This document shows positions 26,608-35,692 of a stretch of DNA of 64,000 nucleotides, in pieces; the first letter of the stretch is position 1, and every line of letters begins with the position of its first letter. The stretch covers positions 186,001 through 250,000 of the forward strand of contig RXJH01000008.1 in assembly GCA_003987725.1 (NCBI GenBank), read 5' to 3'. The stretch comes from Hyphomicrobium sp. Lineage in GTDB: Bacteria > Pseudomonadota > Alphaproteobacteria > Rhizobiales > Hyphomicrobiaceae. The notes beneath the pieces are model-generated. The model was given only the letters and a program-made list of their open reading frames with translations, did not search any database and had not been told where the DNA came from. A program made the translations under genes and the position numbers.

Positions 26608-27509
26608 TTTTCGATATCCAGCATAAGACCCATTACCGCTATCGCTCGATAGTCGTGCAGTCTCTGCACCTCGTGCATGTGACGCCGCGCACGCTGCCGG
26701 GGCAGATAGTTCGCCATCACAGTCTGACGGTCGAGCCGGCGCCGGCGTCCCGGCAGGATGGGATCGATGCATTCGGAAACGTCGGCATCATCCTCGATAT
26801 CGAGTCACAACATAAGGAGCTTGTGCTGACCGCGCGCAGTACGGTCGAGAAACTCAGTGCCCCTCCGGTCAATCTTCTCGCCACGACGCCGTGGGATCGT
26901 CTCGATGACAAGCTTCTCGATGCGCACAGAGAACGCGACGTCAACGTGCTGATGTTCCGCTGCGCGTCGCGCCTCACGTTCCCGACGCTCGAAATCGCCG
27001 ATTACGCCGCGCCGTCGTTTACACCCGGCCGGCCCGTGCTCGACGCGGCAATGGATTTCGTCATGCGGATGTACAACGATTTCACCTTCGATCCGCACGC
27101 AACCGATGTCTCGACGCCATTGAGTCAAGTCTTCCGGACGAAGCGTGGCGTCTGCCAGGACTTCGCGCATGCCGCGCTGGCGTGTTTGCGATCCCTTCGC
27201 ATTCCGGCGCGCTACGTCAGCGGCTATCTCCACACGCGGCCGCCGCCGGGCCGGCCGAAGTTGCAAGGCGCGGATGCCTCGCACGCCTGGATTTCAGTGT
27301 GGTCGCCGGAATACGGCTGGGTGGATCTCGATCCAACGAATGGCATCGTCGTGCGTGACGAACACGTGACGGTCGCCTACGGCCGCGACTACGATGATGT
27401 GAGCCCGATCAGCGGTGTTCTGCGGGGCGGCGGCGAGCACTCCGTTAGCGTCGGCGTCGACGTCAATATGATTGCCGGTGCGCCTGCCGACGCCTTGAGC
27501 GGACGCTGA
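26604..27509 (+). CDS. Transglutaminase-like protease
   Basis: This 301-aa protein has a bacterial transglutaminase N-terminal domain (~1-85, starting MIFDIQHKTHYRY) and a core with triad C184 (RGVCQDFAHAAL), H227 (DASHAWISVW) and D243 (WVDLDPTNG). It begins within the stop of the ATP-grasp/alpha-E gene (ATGA), so expression is coupled. It is a smaller relative of the DUF2126 protein upstream. No export signal is visible. A short hairpin with five Ts follows. Confidence 0.92.
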   Translation: MIFDIQHKTHYRYRSIVVQSLHLVHVTPRTLPGQIVRHHSLTVEPAPASRQDGIDAFGNVGIILDIESQHKELVLTARSTVEKLSAPPVNLLATTPWDRLDDKLLDAHRERDVNVLMFRCASRLTFPTLEIADYAAPSFTPGRPVLDAAMDFVMRMYNDFTFDPHATDVSTPLSQVFRTKRGVCQDFAHAALACLRSLRIPARYVSGYLHTRPPPGRPKLQGADASHAWISVWSPEYGWVDLDPTNGIVVRDEHVTVAYGRDYDDVSPISGVLRGGGEHSVSVGVDVNMIAGAPADALSGR

Positions 27510-27533
27510 ACCGTCGGGAACGGTTACCTTTTT
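27509..27533 (+). terminator. Weak intrinsic terminator after transglutaminase operon
   Basis: AACCGT (27509-27514) and ACGGTT (27520-27525) form a 6-bp stem around CGGGA, followed by ACCTTTTTG. The stem is short. Confidence 0.4.
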
Positions 27534-27613
27534 GTGCCCTCTTGAAAGAGCCGATTGATGCCCGCATCTGACCGGGCAGGGAGGGCGCCGCGCCCTTGCG
27601 TTGGCTTGGGGCA

Positions 27614-28168
27614 ATGATGCTTGTTCGTGATACATCGGAAGGCTACGGGATTATCTCGCGGCTTTTCCATTGGCTGATGGCGATCGCGATCATCGCCATG
27701 TTCGTCCTCGGCCTGTGGATGGTCGGGCTCGACTACTACAGCCCATACTACAATTCCGCGCCGAATATTCACCGCAGCGTCGGCATGCTGCTTTTATTCG
27801 CGCTGATCGTCCGCTGGGTTTGGCGAGCCGCAAACGTCAAGCCATCGGATGCGGATCTGTCTCCGCTCGAGCAGAAAGCATCCTTCGTCGTCCACTGGGG
27901 CTTTTACGTTGTGCTCCTCGCGCTTCTCGTCAGCGGCTACCTGATCTCGACCGCGGGCGGCGAACCGATCAGCGTCTTCGGCTGGTTCAACGTTCCCTCG
28001 ATCTTCCAGATGCACGGGCTCGAGAGCCGGGCGGGCTACGTTCACAAGATCCTCGCCTACGTCACCATCGCGCTCGCGGCCGTCCATACGCTCGCCGCTT
28101 TGAAGCATCACTACATCGACAAGAGCGCAACTCTGCGTCGCATGTGGTCGGGCCCGCCAACTGAATGA
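27614..28168 (+). CDS. Cytochrome b561 family protein
   Basis: This four-helix dihaem membrane cytochrome is ~184 aa. I start at the first of two adjacent ATGs at 27614; the frame opens at a TTG at 27596. Likely haem ligands are His in SRLFHWLMA, NIHRSVGML, FVVHWGFYV and GYVHKILAYVTIALAAVHTLAA, all within or near hydrophobic helices. Members pass electrons between quinone and periplasmic partners. It is followed after 27 bp by a YceI gene on the same strand, a pairing seen in many proteobacteria. Confidence 0.9.
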   Translation: MMLVRDTSEGYGIISRLFHWLMAIAIIAMFVLGLWMVGLDYYSPYYNSAPNIHRSVGMLLLFALIVRWVWRAANVKPSDADLSPLEQKASFVVHWGFYVVLLALLVSGYLISTAGGEPISVFGWFNVPSIFQMHGLESRAGYVHKILAYVTIALAAVHTLAALKHHYIDKSATLRRMWSGPPTE

Positions 28169-28195
28169 CCCATCCAAAAAAGAGGAAAGACGTCA

Positions 28196-28777
28196 ATGAA
28201 ACTTAAACTAGCGGCTCTCGCTGCTTCCATGTCGGTTGCGCTGCTGACCGCGTTGCCCGCGACGGCCGCCGACTACGTCATCGATACGAAGAACGCTCAT
28301 GCTTCGATCACCTTCCGCATCAAGCACCTTGGCTTCAGCTGGCTGACCGGCCGCTTCGACAGGTTTTCGGGTACCTTTTCCTTCGACGACAAGAATCCTG
28401 ACGCTTCCAAGGTGAAGGTCGAAATCGACACCGCGAGCGTCGATACCAACCATGCCGAGCGCGATAAGCATCTGCGCGCCGCCGATCTGCTCGATACCGA
28501 TGGGTTCCCGTCGGCAACTTTCGAGAGCACCAGCGTCAAGGCCGAGGGACCGGACAAGGCGAAGATCACAGGCAAGCTCACGCTTCACGGCATCACGAAG
28601 GAAATCACGATCGATGCCGCGCGCATCGGCGGCGGCAAGGATCCCTGGGGCGGCTATCGCGACGGCTTCACCGGCACGACGGAACTGACGCTCGCCGATT
28701 TCGGCATCAACCGCGATCTCGGACCTGCCGCCAAAACGATTGAGCTCACGCTCAACATCGAGGGCATTCGCCAGTAG
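28196..28777 (+). CDS. YceI family periplasmic lipid-binding protein
   Basis: This 193-aa protein has a signal peptide over residues 1-24 (ALPATAA cleavage). The YceI lipocalin-like barrel follows (YVIDTKNAHASITFRIKHLG, then LHGITKEITIDA). Family members bind isoprenoid chains such as polyprenyl or ubiquinone-like lipids. It forms an operon with the cytochrome b561 gene upstream and converges on the biotin operon. A GAGGAAAG ribosome site precedes the start. Confidence 0.93.
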   Translation: MKLKLAALAASMSVALLTALPATAADYVIDTKNAHASITFRIKHLGFSWLTGRFDRFSGTFSFDDKNPDASKVKVEIDTASVDTNHAERDKHLRAADLLDTDGFPSATFESTSVKAEGPDKAKITGKLTLHGITKEITIDAARIGGGKDPWGGYRDGFTGTTELTLADFGINRDLGPAAKTIELTLNIEGIRQ

Positions 28778-28792
28778 CGAAAGCGCCGGAAT

Positions 28793-29773
28793 CTACCAGC
28801 GAAAGACAGCGGCGCCGCCGGTCAATCCGGCGCCCGCCGCGGTCAACAGCACGGTATCGCCCGCTGCATAGGGGCTCCTTTCCGCCGTCAGAGAAAGCGT
28901 GAACGGGATCGTCGCCGCGGAGCTGTTGCCGAAATCCTCAATCGTCGAGCGCAGGCGCTCGGGCGCGATGTCGAGCTGATGCGCGATCGTGTTGATCATC
29001 CGCGCGTTGGCTTGATGCGGGATGAGATGATCGACCTCTCCCGCGGAAAGTGCCGCCTTCGCCAATGCCTTCTCCGCGCACTCCGTCATCATCGCGACGG
29101 CTCCGGCATAGACGGCTTTGCCGTCGTTCATCACCATCAGCACGTCTTTTGGATCGGTGATCTTTGAAAACGGCTTGCGGCTGCCGCCTCCGGGAATGGT
29201 GATCAGGTCGTACTGCTGCCCTTTGCTCGTGAGATGCGCGCCTTGAATTCCCGCATCCTCCCGCACACTGGGTGCAAGCAAGACGGCGCCCGCGGCATCC
29301 GCGAAAAGCACGCTGCTGGCGCGATCGGCTTCGTTGATGCGGCGGGAAAGAATATTCGCCGCAATGACGAGAACAGGCGTCTGCTGCGTTCTAACCAAAC
29401 TGTCGGCAAGGGTCAGCGCATAGATGAAACCGGCGCACGCACCCGCCATGTCGATCGCCCCGGCAGCCGTCAATCCGAGGCGATGTGCAACGAGCGGCGC
29501 CGAGGGCGGCAGCAGGTGATCCGGTGTCGAAGTCGCAAGCACCAGCAATCCGACGTCGTCCCGTGAAAGTCCGGCGCGGGACAAGGCCATGTCCCCGGCT
29601 TTCACCGCGATATCGGAGAGCGCTTCGCCTTCGGCGGCATACCGGCGTCGTTCGATTCCGGTGCGCCGCTTGATCCATCCCGCCTCGAGGCCGAGCCGTG
29701 CCTCGATCTCGCTATTCGGAACGATGCGCTCCGGCGCGTAGTGTCCATAGCCGATGATCTCGACGCCTGTCAT
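28793..29773 (-). CDS. bioZ: Ketoacyl-ACP synthase III of biotin operon
   Basis: The 326-aa FabH-type enzyme has intact triad C113 (MAGACAGFIYAL), H253 (IPHQANARM) and N283 (GNSSAATIP). It is the last gene of the bioBFDAZ operon and overlaps bioA by four bases. In Agrobacterium, Brucella and Mesorhizobium, BioZ condenses glutaryl-CoA with malonyl-ACP to give a ketopimeloyl precursor, replacing BioC/BioH. The operon position makes bioZ more likely than a housekeeping fabH, though sequence alone cannot prove the substrate. Confidence 0.85.
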   Translation of the reverse strand: MTGVEIIGYGHYAPERIVPNSEIEARLGLEAGWIKRRTGIERRRYAAEGEALSDIAVKAGDMALSRAGLSRDDVGLLVLATSTPDHLLPPSAPLVAHRLGLTAAGAIDMAGACAGFIYALTLADSLVRTQQTPVLVIAANILSRRINEADRASSVLFADAAGAVLLAPSVREDAGIQGAHLTSKGQQYDLITIPGGGSRKPFSKITDPKDVLMVMNDGKAVYAGAVAMMTECAEKALAKAALSAGEVDHLIPHQANARMINTIAHQLDIAPERLRSTIEDFGNSSAATIPFTLSLTAERSPYAAGDTVLLTAAGAGLTGGAAVFRW

Positions 29774-31029
29774 GCCAGCACCTCGTCGACAGCTTCGACG
29801 ATGCTGCGATAGACGAATTTAAGTTCGTCCTTGGTCGTGCAGTAGGGGGGCATCACGTAAATGGTCGATCCCAGAGGCCGAAGAAGAACGCCGCGCTCCA
29901 GTAGCAGCGCACGCAGAGTAAGCGCAATATCGGCAAGATAGCCGACTTGTGAGCCGGTAAGTTCGAAGGCCGTGATTGTGCCAAGCTGCCGAAGGTTCGA
30001 GAAGCGTGCGTCGGCCTCGAGGTTCTTGAGGCACAAGGCCTGGTTCTGCTTCAGCGCCAATATCCGCTCGATAACTGGCTCCGTCCGCCAGATTTCGAGA
30101 TTGGCAGCCGCAGAGGCGCAGGCAATGGGATTGGCCGTGTACGAGCTCGAATGAAAAAACGTCCGCGAACGGTCTTTTGAAAGATGAGCGTCGTAGATAG
30201 GCGCCTCACACATCGTAACCGCAAGCGGCAAGGACCCGCCGGTCAGTCCTTTGGCGACGCACAGGATGTCCGGCGATATGCCCGCCTGTTCGCACGCAAA
30301 CACAGTTCCGGTGCGCCCAAAGCACGTCATCACTTCATCGGCAATGAAGAGCACGTCGTGCGCTTTGCAGATCCGATGCATCTCCTTCAGTGCATCGGCA
30401 TCGTACATCAGCATGCCGCCCGCGCCGAGGATCAACGGCTCGCAAATGAAGGCCGCGACATCGCCCTTCCGGCACGCGATTTCGAGCGCATCGAACGTCG
30501 GCTGCGCATGGTGGGGTTTGGGCAACGGGATTCGGCCGACTTCGAAAAGCAAGGGTTCGTAGGCCGCGTTGAACACGCCACGTGCACCAGCCGACATCGT
30601 GCCGATGGTGTCGCCGTGATAGGCATCTTCCAATGCAAGGATGCGGGTACGCGGCTTACCCGTATTCTTCCAATAGCCAAGAGCCATCTTGAGAGCGACC
30701 TCGACCGATGTCGAGCCGCTGTCGGAAAAGAACACGTGGCGCAAGCCCTGCGGGACGATCTTTAAGAGACCTGCCGCAACCTCTTCCGCAGGTTCATGCG
30801 TGAAACCGGCAAAGATGACCTGGTCAAGCTGGTCGGCCTGCGCGCGAATGGCTTCGATGATCTTCGGATGCCGATGACCGTGCGTGATGACCCACCACGA
30901 AGAGACCCCGTCGAAGATGCGTTTGCCTTGGGGCGTCTCCAACCACGCACCTTCGGCCCGCGCGATGCGCATCATCGACGGCTCGAGCGCATGTTGCGTG
31001 AACGGATGCCAGATCGCCGAAGATGTCAT
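29770..31029 (-). CDS. bioA: Adenosylmethionine-8-amino-7-oxononanoate aminotransferase
   Basis: The 419-aa fold-type I PLP enzyme transfers the amino group of S-adenosylmethionine to KAPA, giving DAPA in biotin synthesis. The PLP lysine is K260 ([12 protein letters not shown]), with the phosphate-binding segment [16 protein letters not shown] and the aspartate in [14 protein letters not shown]. The N-terminal IWHPFTQH motif is specific for BioA. It overlaps bioD upstream and bioZ downstream by four bases each. Confidence 0.96.
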   Translation of the reverse strand: MTSSAIWHPFTQHALEPSMMRIARAEGAWLETPQGKRIFDGVSSWWVITHGHRHPKIIEAIRAQADQLDQVIFAGFTHEPAEEVAAGLLKIVPQGLRHVFFSDSGSTSVEVALKMALGYWKNTGKPRTRILALEDAYHGDTIGTMSAGARGVFNAAYEPLLFEVGRIPLPKPHHAQPTFDALEIACRKGDVAAFICEPLILGAGGMLMYDADALKEMHRICKAHDVLFIADEVMTCFGRTGTVFACEQAGISPDILCVAKGLTGGSLPLAVTMCEAPIYDAHLSKDRSRTFFHSSSYTANPIACASAAANLEIWRTEPVIERILALKQNQALCLKNLEADARFSNLRQLGTITAFELTGSQVGYLADIALTLRALLLERGVLLRPLGSTIYVMPPYCTTKDELKFVYRSIVEAVDEVLA

Positions 31030-31673
31030 GGACCGACGGCCCCGATGTCGAGAACGTCAGCCACCGAGAAATTCTGGGCGAACGCGGCCTGCAAAGTGTC
31101 GGCGTCGAGAACGTCGAGGCGCGGCAACCGCCCGAGCCGTCTCACGGCGCCGAACGTCGCGATCGTGCGCTCACTGTCGGCATTTTCGCTTCCAATGAAG
31201 GCGACGCCGAGTATCGGAATGGCGCGGCGTTTCAGGGCTTCGATCGACAGCAGTGAATGATTGATCGTGCCGAGTGCCGTCGAAGCGCAGAGGATGACGG
31301 GCAGCCTCCACTGCGCCAAGAGATCGATCTGCAACAGCCGCCGCGTCAAAGGTACCATGAGACCGCCCGCGGTTTCGATGACCAGCGGCGTCGGCAACCC
31401 GAACGGAGAAAGCGTTTTCGCGTCGATCTCGATGCCGTCGATCTCGGCCGCATAATGCGGTGAGGCTGGCGTATTCAACCGGTACCTCTCGGGAAGAATC
31501 CGGGATTCGGGAACGCGCGTCAGCCGGTTGACGGTCTCGGCATCGGTCTCGTCTGCCAGTCCCGCCTGCACCGGCTTCCAGTAATAGCCGTCGAGAGCGT
31601 TGGTGAGCGCCGCTGAAAAAACTGTTTTGCCGACATCCGTTCCGGTGGCGGCGACGACGATGCGAATGGTCAT
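31026..31673 (-). CDS. bioD: Dethiobiotin synthase
   Basis: The 215-aa ATP-dependent carboxylase closes the ureido ring of DAPA to form dethiobiotin. The P-loop ATGTDVGKT (residues 9-17, K16) is at the N-terminus, followed by [10 protein letters not shown] and the [10 protein letters not shown] motif near residue 100. It overlaps bioF and bioA by four bases each, so the middle of the operon is translationally coupled. Confidence 0.95.
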   Translation of the reverse strand: MTIRIVVAATGTDVGKTVFSAALTNALDGYYWKPVQAGLADETDAETVNRLTRVPESRILPERYRLNTPASPHYAAEIDGIEIDAKTLSPFGLPTPLVIETAGGLMVPLTRRLLQIDLLAQWRLPVILCASTALGTINHSLLSIEALKRRAIPILGVAFIGSENADSERTIATFGAVRRLGRLPRLDVLDADTLQAAFAQNFSVADVLDIGAVGP

Positions 31674-32803
31674 GCCGCGGTCTCCGCTTGCGCCTCGGCG
31701 ATATTATCGACAAGACGCGTGATGTCCGCTTCGCTGACGTTGAGCGTTATCGTCAGTCGCAGCCTCGAGGTTCCCTCTGGCACCGTCGGCGGACGGATCG
31801 CGCGGATGTCGTAGCCGCGGCTTTGCATTGATTTCGCAAGCGCGACCGCCGGAACGTCGCCGCCGACGACCAGCGGCAGGATCTGGGAGCCGGAAGGAAC
31901 GAAGCAAGTCTTCGCCCTGAGTTCTCGCTCCGCATGCGTGACGAGGCGCATGAGGCGCTCACGCCGCTCGGGCTGCGTATGGCAAATCGCTAATGCGGCG
32001 CGCACCGTCGCTGCGATCAACGGCGACGGCGCCGTGGCATAAATGAAGGGGCGTCCGCGATTGACCAGGAAATCTCGGAGGACGCGGGGGCCGATCACCA
32101 ACGCGCCCATGACGCCGAGCGCCTTGCCGCACGTGTGCAGGCTGATGACGCTATCGTTGCCTTCGAGATCCGCCGCGAGTCCACGGCCATCGGGTCCGAA
32201 GACGCCTGTCGCATGGGCCTCATCGACGATAATCATCGCATCGTGCCGCCGTGCAATGGCGACGAGATCGCCGATCGGCGCGCGGTCGCCGTCCATGCTG
32301 TAAAGGCTTTCGATGACGATCCACGGTTGTCCCGTTCCGCCGTCCCGCCGCCAGCTCGCAATTGTTTCTTCGAAGGCCTGTGCATCGTTATGGCGAACTG
32401 CGACCGCATTCGCTTTCGACAAGCGCATTCCGTCGTGCGCGCTCGCATGAATGTATTCGTCGTAGACGATCAGGTCGCCGCGCGCGGGCAGCGTCGAGAG
32501 CAGCGCCGAATTGGCGATGAACCCGCCGCCGAAGAACAGCGCCGTCTCGCCGCCGAAAAACCGCGCGGCTTCCTGCTCGAGAGCTTCGTGTTCATCGTGA
32601 TTGCCGCGCAAGAGACGCGATCCCCCGGCGCCGACGGGCACACCGCGAGCGATCGCCTGCTCGACCGCCTGCGCCAGCTCGCGCGACTGCGCGAGCCCGA
32701 GATAATCGTTCGAAGTGAAATCGATGCCGTGCGCCGTTTCGAGCGTTCTCAAACGCCCGCGGCGGAGGAGCGCGTCGAGCGCACGCTCATGATTGGCAGG
32801 CAT
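31670..32803 (-). CDS. bioF: 8-amino-7-oxononanoate synthase
   Basis: The 377-aa PLP-dependent alpha-oxoamine synthase condenses pimeloyl thioester with alanine to KAPA. The PLP lysine is K227 in [13 protein letters not shown]. Other features are the [11 protein letters not shown] opening, the GSGGSRLL-like [11 protein letters not shown] and the aspartate in [13 protein letters not shown]. The start codon lies 17 bp inside the 3' end of bioB, so the two genes overlap. Confidence 0.96.
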   Translation of the reverse strand: MPANHERALDALLRRGRLRTLETAHGIDFTSNDYLGLAQSRELAQAVEQAIARGVPVGAGGSRLLRGNHDEHEALEQEAARFFGGETALFFGGGFIANSALLSTLPARGDLIVYDEYIHASAHDGMRLSKANAVAVRHNDAQAFEETIASWRRDGGTGQPWIVIESLYSMDGDRAPIGDLVAIARRHDAMIIVDEAHATGVFGPDGRGLAADLEGNDSVISLHTCGKALGVMGALVIGPRVLRDFLVNRGRPFIYATAPSPLIAATVRAALAICHTQPERRERLMRLVTHAERELRAKTCFVPSGSQILPLVVGGDVPAVALAKSMQSRGYDIRAIRPPTVPEGTSRLRLTITLNVSEADITRLVDNIAEAQAETAA

Positions 32804-33857
32804 CCCGTTGAACCGCAGTGGAGGTCAGCTCCGTCTCGTGACGCTCGGCCATGTCGATTTCGAGTGCCGAAAGACCGAGTTTTGCAAAAAGGGTGCTGTC
32901 CTTGTCTTCACCCGGATTTTCCGCAGTCAGCAGCGTTTCGCCGACGAACACTGAATTGGCGCCGGCAAAAAAGCAAAGCGCCTGCATTTCGTCGCTCATT
33001 TCCGTGCGGCCGGCCGAAAGGCGCACGAAAGACTTCGGCATCATGATGCGGGCGACCGCAATCGTGCGCACGAAATCGATGGGATCGATCCGCTCGGTGT
33101 TTCCGAGCGGCGTCCCGGGAATGGCGATCAGCATATTGATCGGAACGCTTTCGGGATGTTCTTCAAGGTTGGCGAGCGTAACGAGCATGTCGACCCGGTC
33201 CTGACGCTCTTCGCCCATGCCGACGATGCCGCCCGAGCAGACCTTCATGCCCGCTTCGCGAACCCGCGCCAGCGTATCCAGCCGGTCGGCATATGTCCGC
33301 GTGGTGATGATCTTGTCGTAATAGGCTTCCGACGTATCGACGTTGTGATTGTAGTAATCGAGACCGGCATCGCGCAGCTTGATGATGTCGTCGTCCGAAA
33401 GCATGCCGAGCGTCATGCAGGTTTCCATGCCAAGCGACTTGACACCTTCGACCATGGCGACGACGACGTCCATGTCCCGCGCTTTGGGGCTGCGCCACGC
33501 GGCGCCCATGCAATACCGCGTCGCGCCTGCAGCTTTCGCTTTCTTGGCCTCCGAGATGACCCGCTCGACTTCCATCAGCTTCGAGGCCTTGAGGCCGGTC
33601 TTGTGGTGCGCGGACTGGCTGCAATAGCCGCAATCTTCGGCGCAGCCGCCCGTCTTGATCGACAGGAGGCGGCTCATCTGGACTTTGTTCGGGTCGAAAG
33701 ACGTCCGGTGCACGCTTTGGGCGCGGAACAGCAAATCCATGAGCGGTAGCTCATAAAGCGCCAGCGCTTCGGCGCTCGTCCAGTCGTGGCGGATTTGAGG
33801 ACCCCCACGGCTGCCGGCAAGAGCAGAGGCATCGAGACGGCTAACGGTTGATGTCAT
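32787..33857 (-). CDS. bioB: Biotin synthase (radical SAM)
   Basis: The 356-aa radical-SAM enzyme inserts sulfur into dethiobiotin. The [4Fe-4S] cluster cysteines are C72, C76 and C79 ([10 protein letters not shown]). Also seen are [17 protein letters not shown] and the late RLSAGR segment with the arginine ligand of the [2Fe-2S] cluster. It is first in the operon, with a GGAGAT site before the ATG. No TTATAGATAA-like BioR box was seen in the 136 bp upstream. Confidence 0.97.
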   Translation of the reverse strand: MTSTVSRLDASALAGSRGGPQIRHDWTSAEALALYELPLMDLLFRAQSVHRTSFDPNKVQMSRLLSIKTGGCAEDCGYCSQSAHHKTGLKASKLMEVERVISEAKKAKAAGATRYCMGAAWRSPKARDMDVVVAMVEGVKSLGMETCMTLGMLSDDDIIKLRDAGLDYYNHNVDTSEAYYDKIITTRTYADRLDTLARVREAGMKVCSGGIVGMGEERQDRVDMLVTLANLEEHPESVPINMLIAIPGTPLGNTERIDPIDFVRTIAVARIMMPKSFVRLSAGRTEMSDEMQALCFFAGANSVFVGETLLTAENPGEDKDSTLFAKLGLSALEIDMAERHETELTSTAVQRDACQS

Positions 33858-33993
33858 TCGGGTGCGATCTCCACGGGGACGGACTGAGCCCCCGATCCGG
33901 AGATGATGTTTGCACCGCTTCCGCCCCGGCTAGCAACCGCCAAAATGCCTCCCTGAACCGGCGCCGCCGCCGGAAAATGGGAAGACGGCGCTT

Positions 33994-34431
33994 TTAGTTA
34001 AGATCTTCGGGGAGCGCCGGCAGGATACCGAACGGAACCCCTTCTTGGACAAGCTCTTGCGCCTCTTCCAGCGTCGAGCTTCCGCGGATGTGCCGTTCTT
34101 CGATTTCGCCGAAATGCATCTTGCGCGCCTCTTCGGCGAAACGCACTCCGACGTCTTCGGAGTTCTCGAATATGCTCTTCTTGATGGCGCGCAGCGCCTC
34201 GAGCGCCGCCTTGGCGTCTCCGGCTTGCGTTGAGGGGACCTTTGCGGGCCGCGCCGCCGCCGAGGAATTGGTCACGATCGACGGGGCCATCGGCTGCTTC
34301 GAAATATCGATCGATCCGCAGAGCGGGCAGGCGATCTCCCCCGCCAGCGCTTGCGCATCATAATCGGCGCTGGCGCGAAACCAGCTTTCGAACTCATGTC
34401 CGGACGGACATCCCAGACGATATTTGATCAC
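33994..34431 (-). CDS. DUF1178 family zinc-ribbon-like protein
   Basis: The 145-aa protein starts MIKYRLGCPSGHEFESWF and has a second pair of cysteines in IACPLCGSIDISK, which suggests a zinc ribbon in the first 45 residues. The middle is Ala/Pro-rich, and the C-terminal ~70 residues are helical (RHIRGSSTLEEAQELVQEGVPFGILP). The function is unknown. Its start overlaps the stop of the nitrilase-like gene by four bases, an arrangement shared with many alphaproteobacteria (grx - nitrilase - DUF1178). Confidence 0.9.
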   Translation of the reverse strand: MIKYRLGCPSGHEFESWFRASADYDAQALAGEIACPLCGSIDISKQPMAPSIVTNSSAAARPAKVPSTQAGDAKAALEALRAIKKSIFENSEDVGVRFAEEARKMHFGEIEERHIRGSSTLEEAQELVQEGVPFGILPALPEDLN

Positions 34432-35303
34432 GATCCGTGCACCGGTGACGGTGCCTTCAAGTTGGCGACCACAATATTGAAATCGCGGTCGTGCGTCAGT
34501 GACGGAATTCTACTCCGTACCTGGTCGACGTAGGCAGAGTCGATATCGGCGATCACGACGCCAGGATCAACCCCCGCTTCCGCCAGAACTTCGCCCCATG
34601 GAGAAATGATCAGGCTGTGCCCGAACGTCTCCCGCCCGTTCTCGTGGCGCCCGCCCTGGCCAGCCGCGAGAATGAACGTGCCGGTCTCAATGGCGCGTGC
34701 CTTGAGAAGTGTATGCCAGTGGGCTTCGCCCGTCGTGCGTGTGAAGGCTGCAGGCGCGGCAATGAACTTGGCTCCGGCCTTCGCCAATGCCCGGTGTAGA
34801 GCCGGAAAGCGCAGATCGTAGCAAATGGTAAGCCCGAGCCGCCCCCAGGGAATTTCGGTCAGAATGGCGCTCGGCCCGGCTTGATAGTTCACGCTCTCGC
34901 TGTAGGACTCGCCCCCGCCGAGATCGACATCGAACATATGGATCTTGTCGTAGCGCGCCGCGACCGTCCCGTCCGGCGCGATGACGTAGGCGCGATTGGC
35001 AAGTTTCCGCTCGCCGACTTTCACCGCCATCGAACCGATGTGAAGCCAAACCTTGCGCGCGCGGGCGGCGTCGATGAACGCAGCGAGCGCAGCGTTGCCG
35101 TCTTCAGGCTTTGTCACCGCCATGAGACGTTCCGGCTCGAGCTCCATCAGCGTCGTGCATTCGGGCGTCTGGATGTAGTTTGCTCCGCGCTCCGCCGCTT
35201 CGTTGATGAGGGCCACGGCATCGGCGACGTTGCGTTCGACGTCACGCCCGGCTCGCATTTGGACGAGAGCGGCTCGGAAGGCTGTCTTGGTTCGCGAGGA
35301 CAT
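34428..35303 (-). CDS. Carbon-nitrogen hydrolase (Nit1-like)
   Basis: The protein is 291 aa from the ATG at 35303, two bases after the glutaredoxin stop; an upstream start would add an unconserved Arg/Pro tail. The catalytic Glu-Lys-Cys triad is visible in ECTTLMELEP, RYDKIHMFDVDL and LTICYDLRFP. Nit1-type enzymes hydrolyse deaminated glutathione, which fits its place beside a glutaredoxin gene. Other omega-amidase activities are possible. Confidence 0.92.
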   Translation of the reverse strand: MSSRTKTAFRAALVQMRAGRDVERNVADAVALINEAAERGANYIQTPECTTLMELEPERLMAVTKPEDGNAALAAFIDAARARKVWLHIGSMAVKVGERKLANRAYVIAPDGTVAARYDKIHMFDVDLGGGESYSESVNYQAGPSAILTEIPWGRLGLTICYDLRFPALHRALAKAGAKFIAAPAAFTRTTGEAHWHTLLKARAIETGTFILAAGQGGRHENGRETFGHSLIISPWGEVLAEAGVDPGVVIADIDSAYVDQVRSRIPSLTHDRDFNIVVANLKAPSPVHGS

Positions 35304-35305
35304 AA

Positions 35306-35566
35306 TCAGGCTGCTGTCAAAAGCGTATCGAGGCGGCCGGTGCGCTCGAGGTCGTAGAGGTCGTCGCAACCACCGACGTGAACGTCTCCGATCCAGATTT
35401 GAGGGACCGTTCTCCGCCCGCCGGCTCGTGAGCTTAGGTCAGCACGCAAATCATTGCGACCGGTAAGGTCGATTTCCTCGAAGGCGGCGCCTTTGCGCCG
35501 CAATAGGTCTTTGGCCATGTGGCAGTAACAGCAATTGCCAGCGGTATAGACCGTCACCTTCTGCAT
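35306..35566 (-). CDS. grxC: Glutaredoxin 3
   Basis: This 86-aa thioredoxin-fold dithiol glutaredoxin has the active site at residues 12-15 as C-C-Y-C instead of the usual C-P-Y-C. The glutathione-binding TVPQIWIGDVHVGGCDDL is intact. It reduces protein disulfides and mixed disulfides with glutathione. It is first in a probable operon with the nitrilase-like and DUF1178 genes. Confidence 0.93.
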   Translation of the reverse strand: MQKVTVYTAGNCCYCHMAKDLLRRKGAAFEEIDLTGRNDLRADLSSRAGGRRTVPQIWIGDVHVGGCDDLYDLERTGRLDTLLTAA

Positions 35567-35692
35567 TTCTTCGGCGCCTCTCTACACGCCACTGAATAGA
35601 TCGAATCAAAACTAAACCGTTCGCGAGGACACGCAACCTTGCATCGTTGATTTGCGCCGCTGTGCCGCGCCTTTGTCACGCCCTTTGCAATG

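Noticed and set aside
28793-29773. Housekeeping fabH
   Set aside because: The enzyme class fits, but the four-base overlap with bioA and operon order match bioZ. A general fabH is usually next to plsX.
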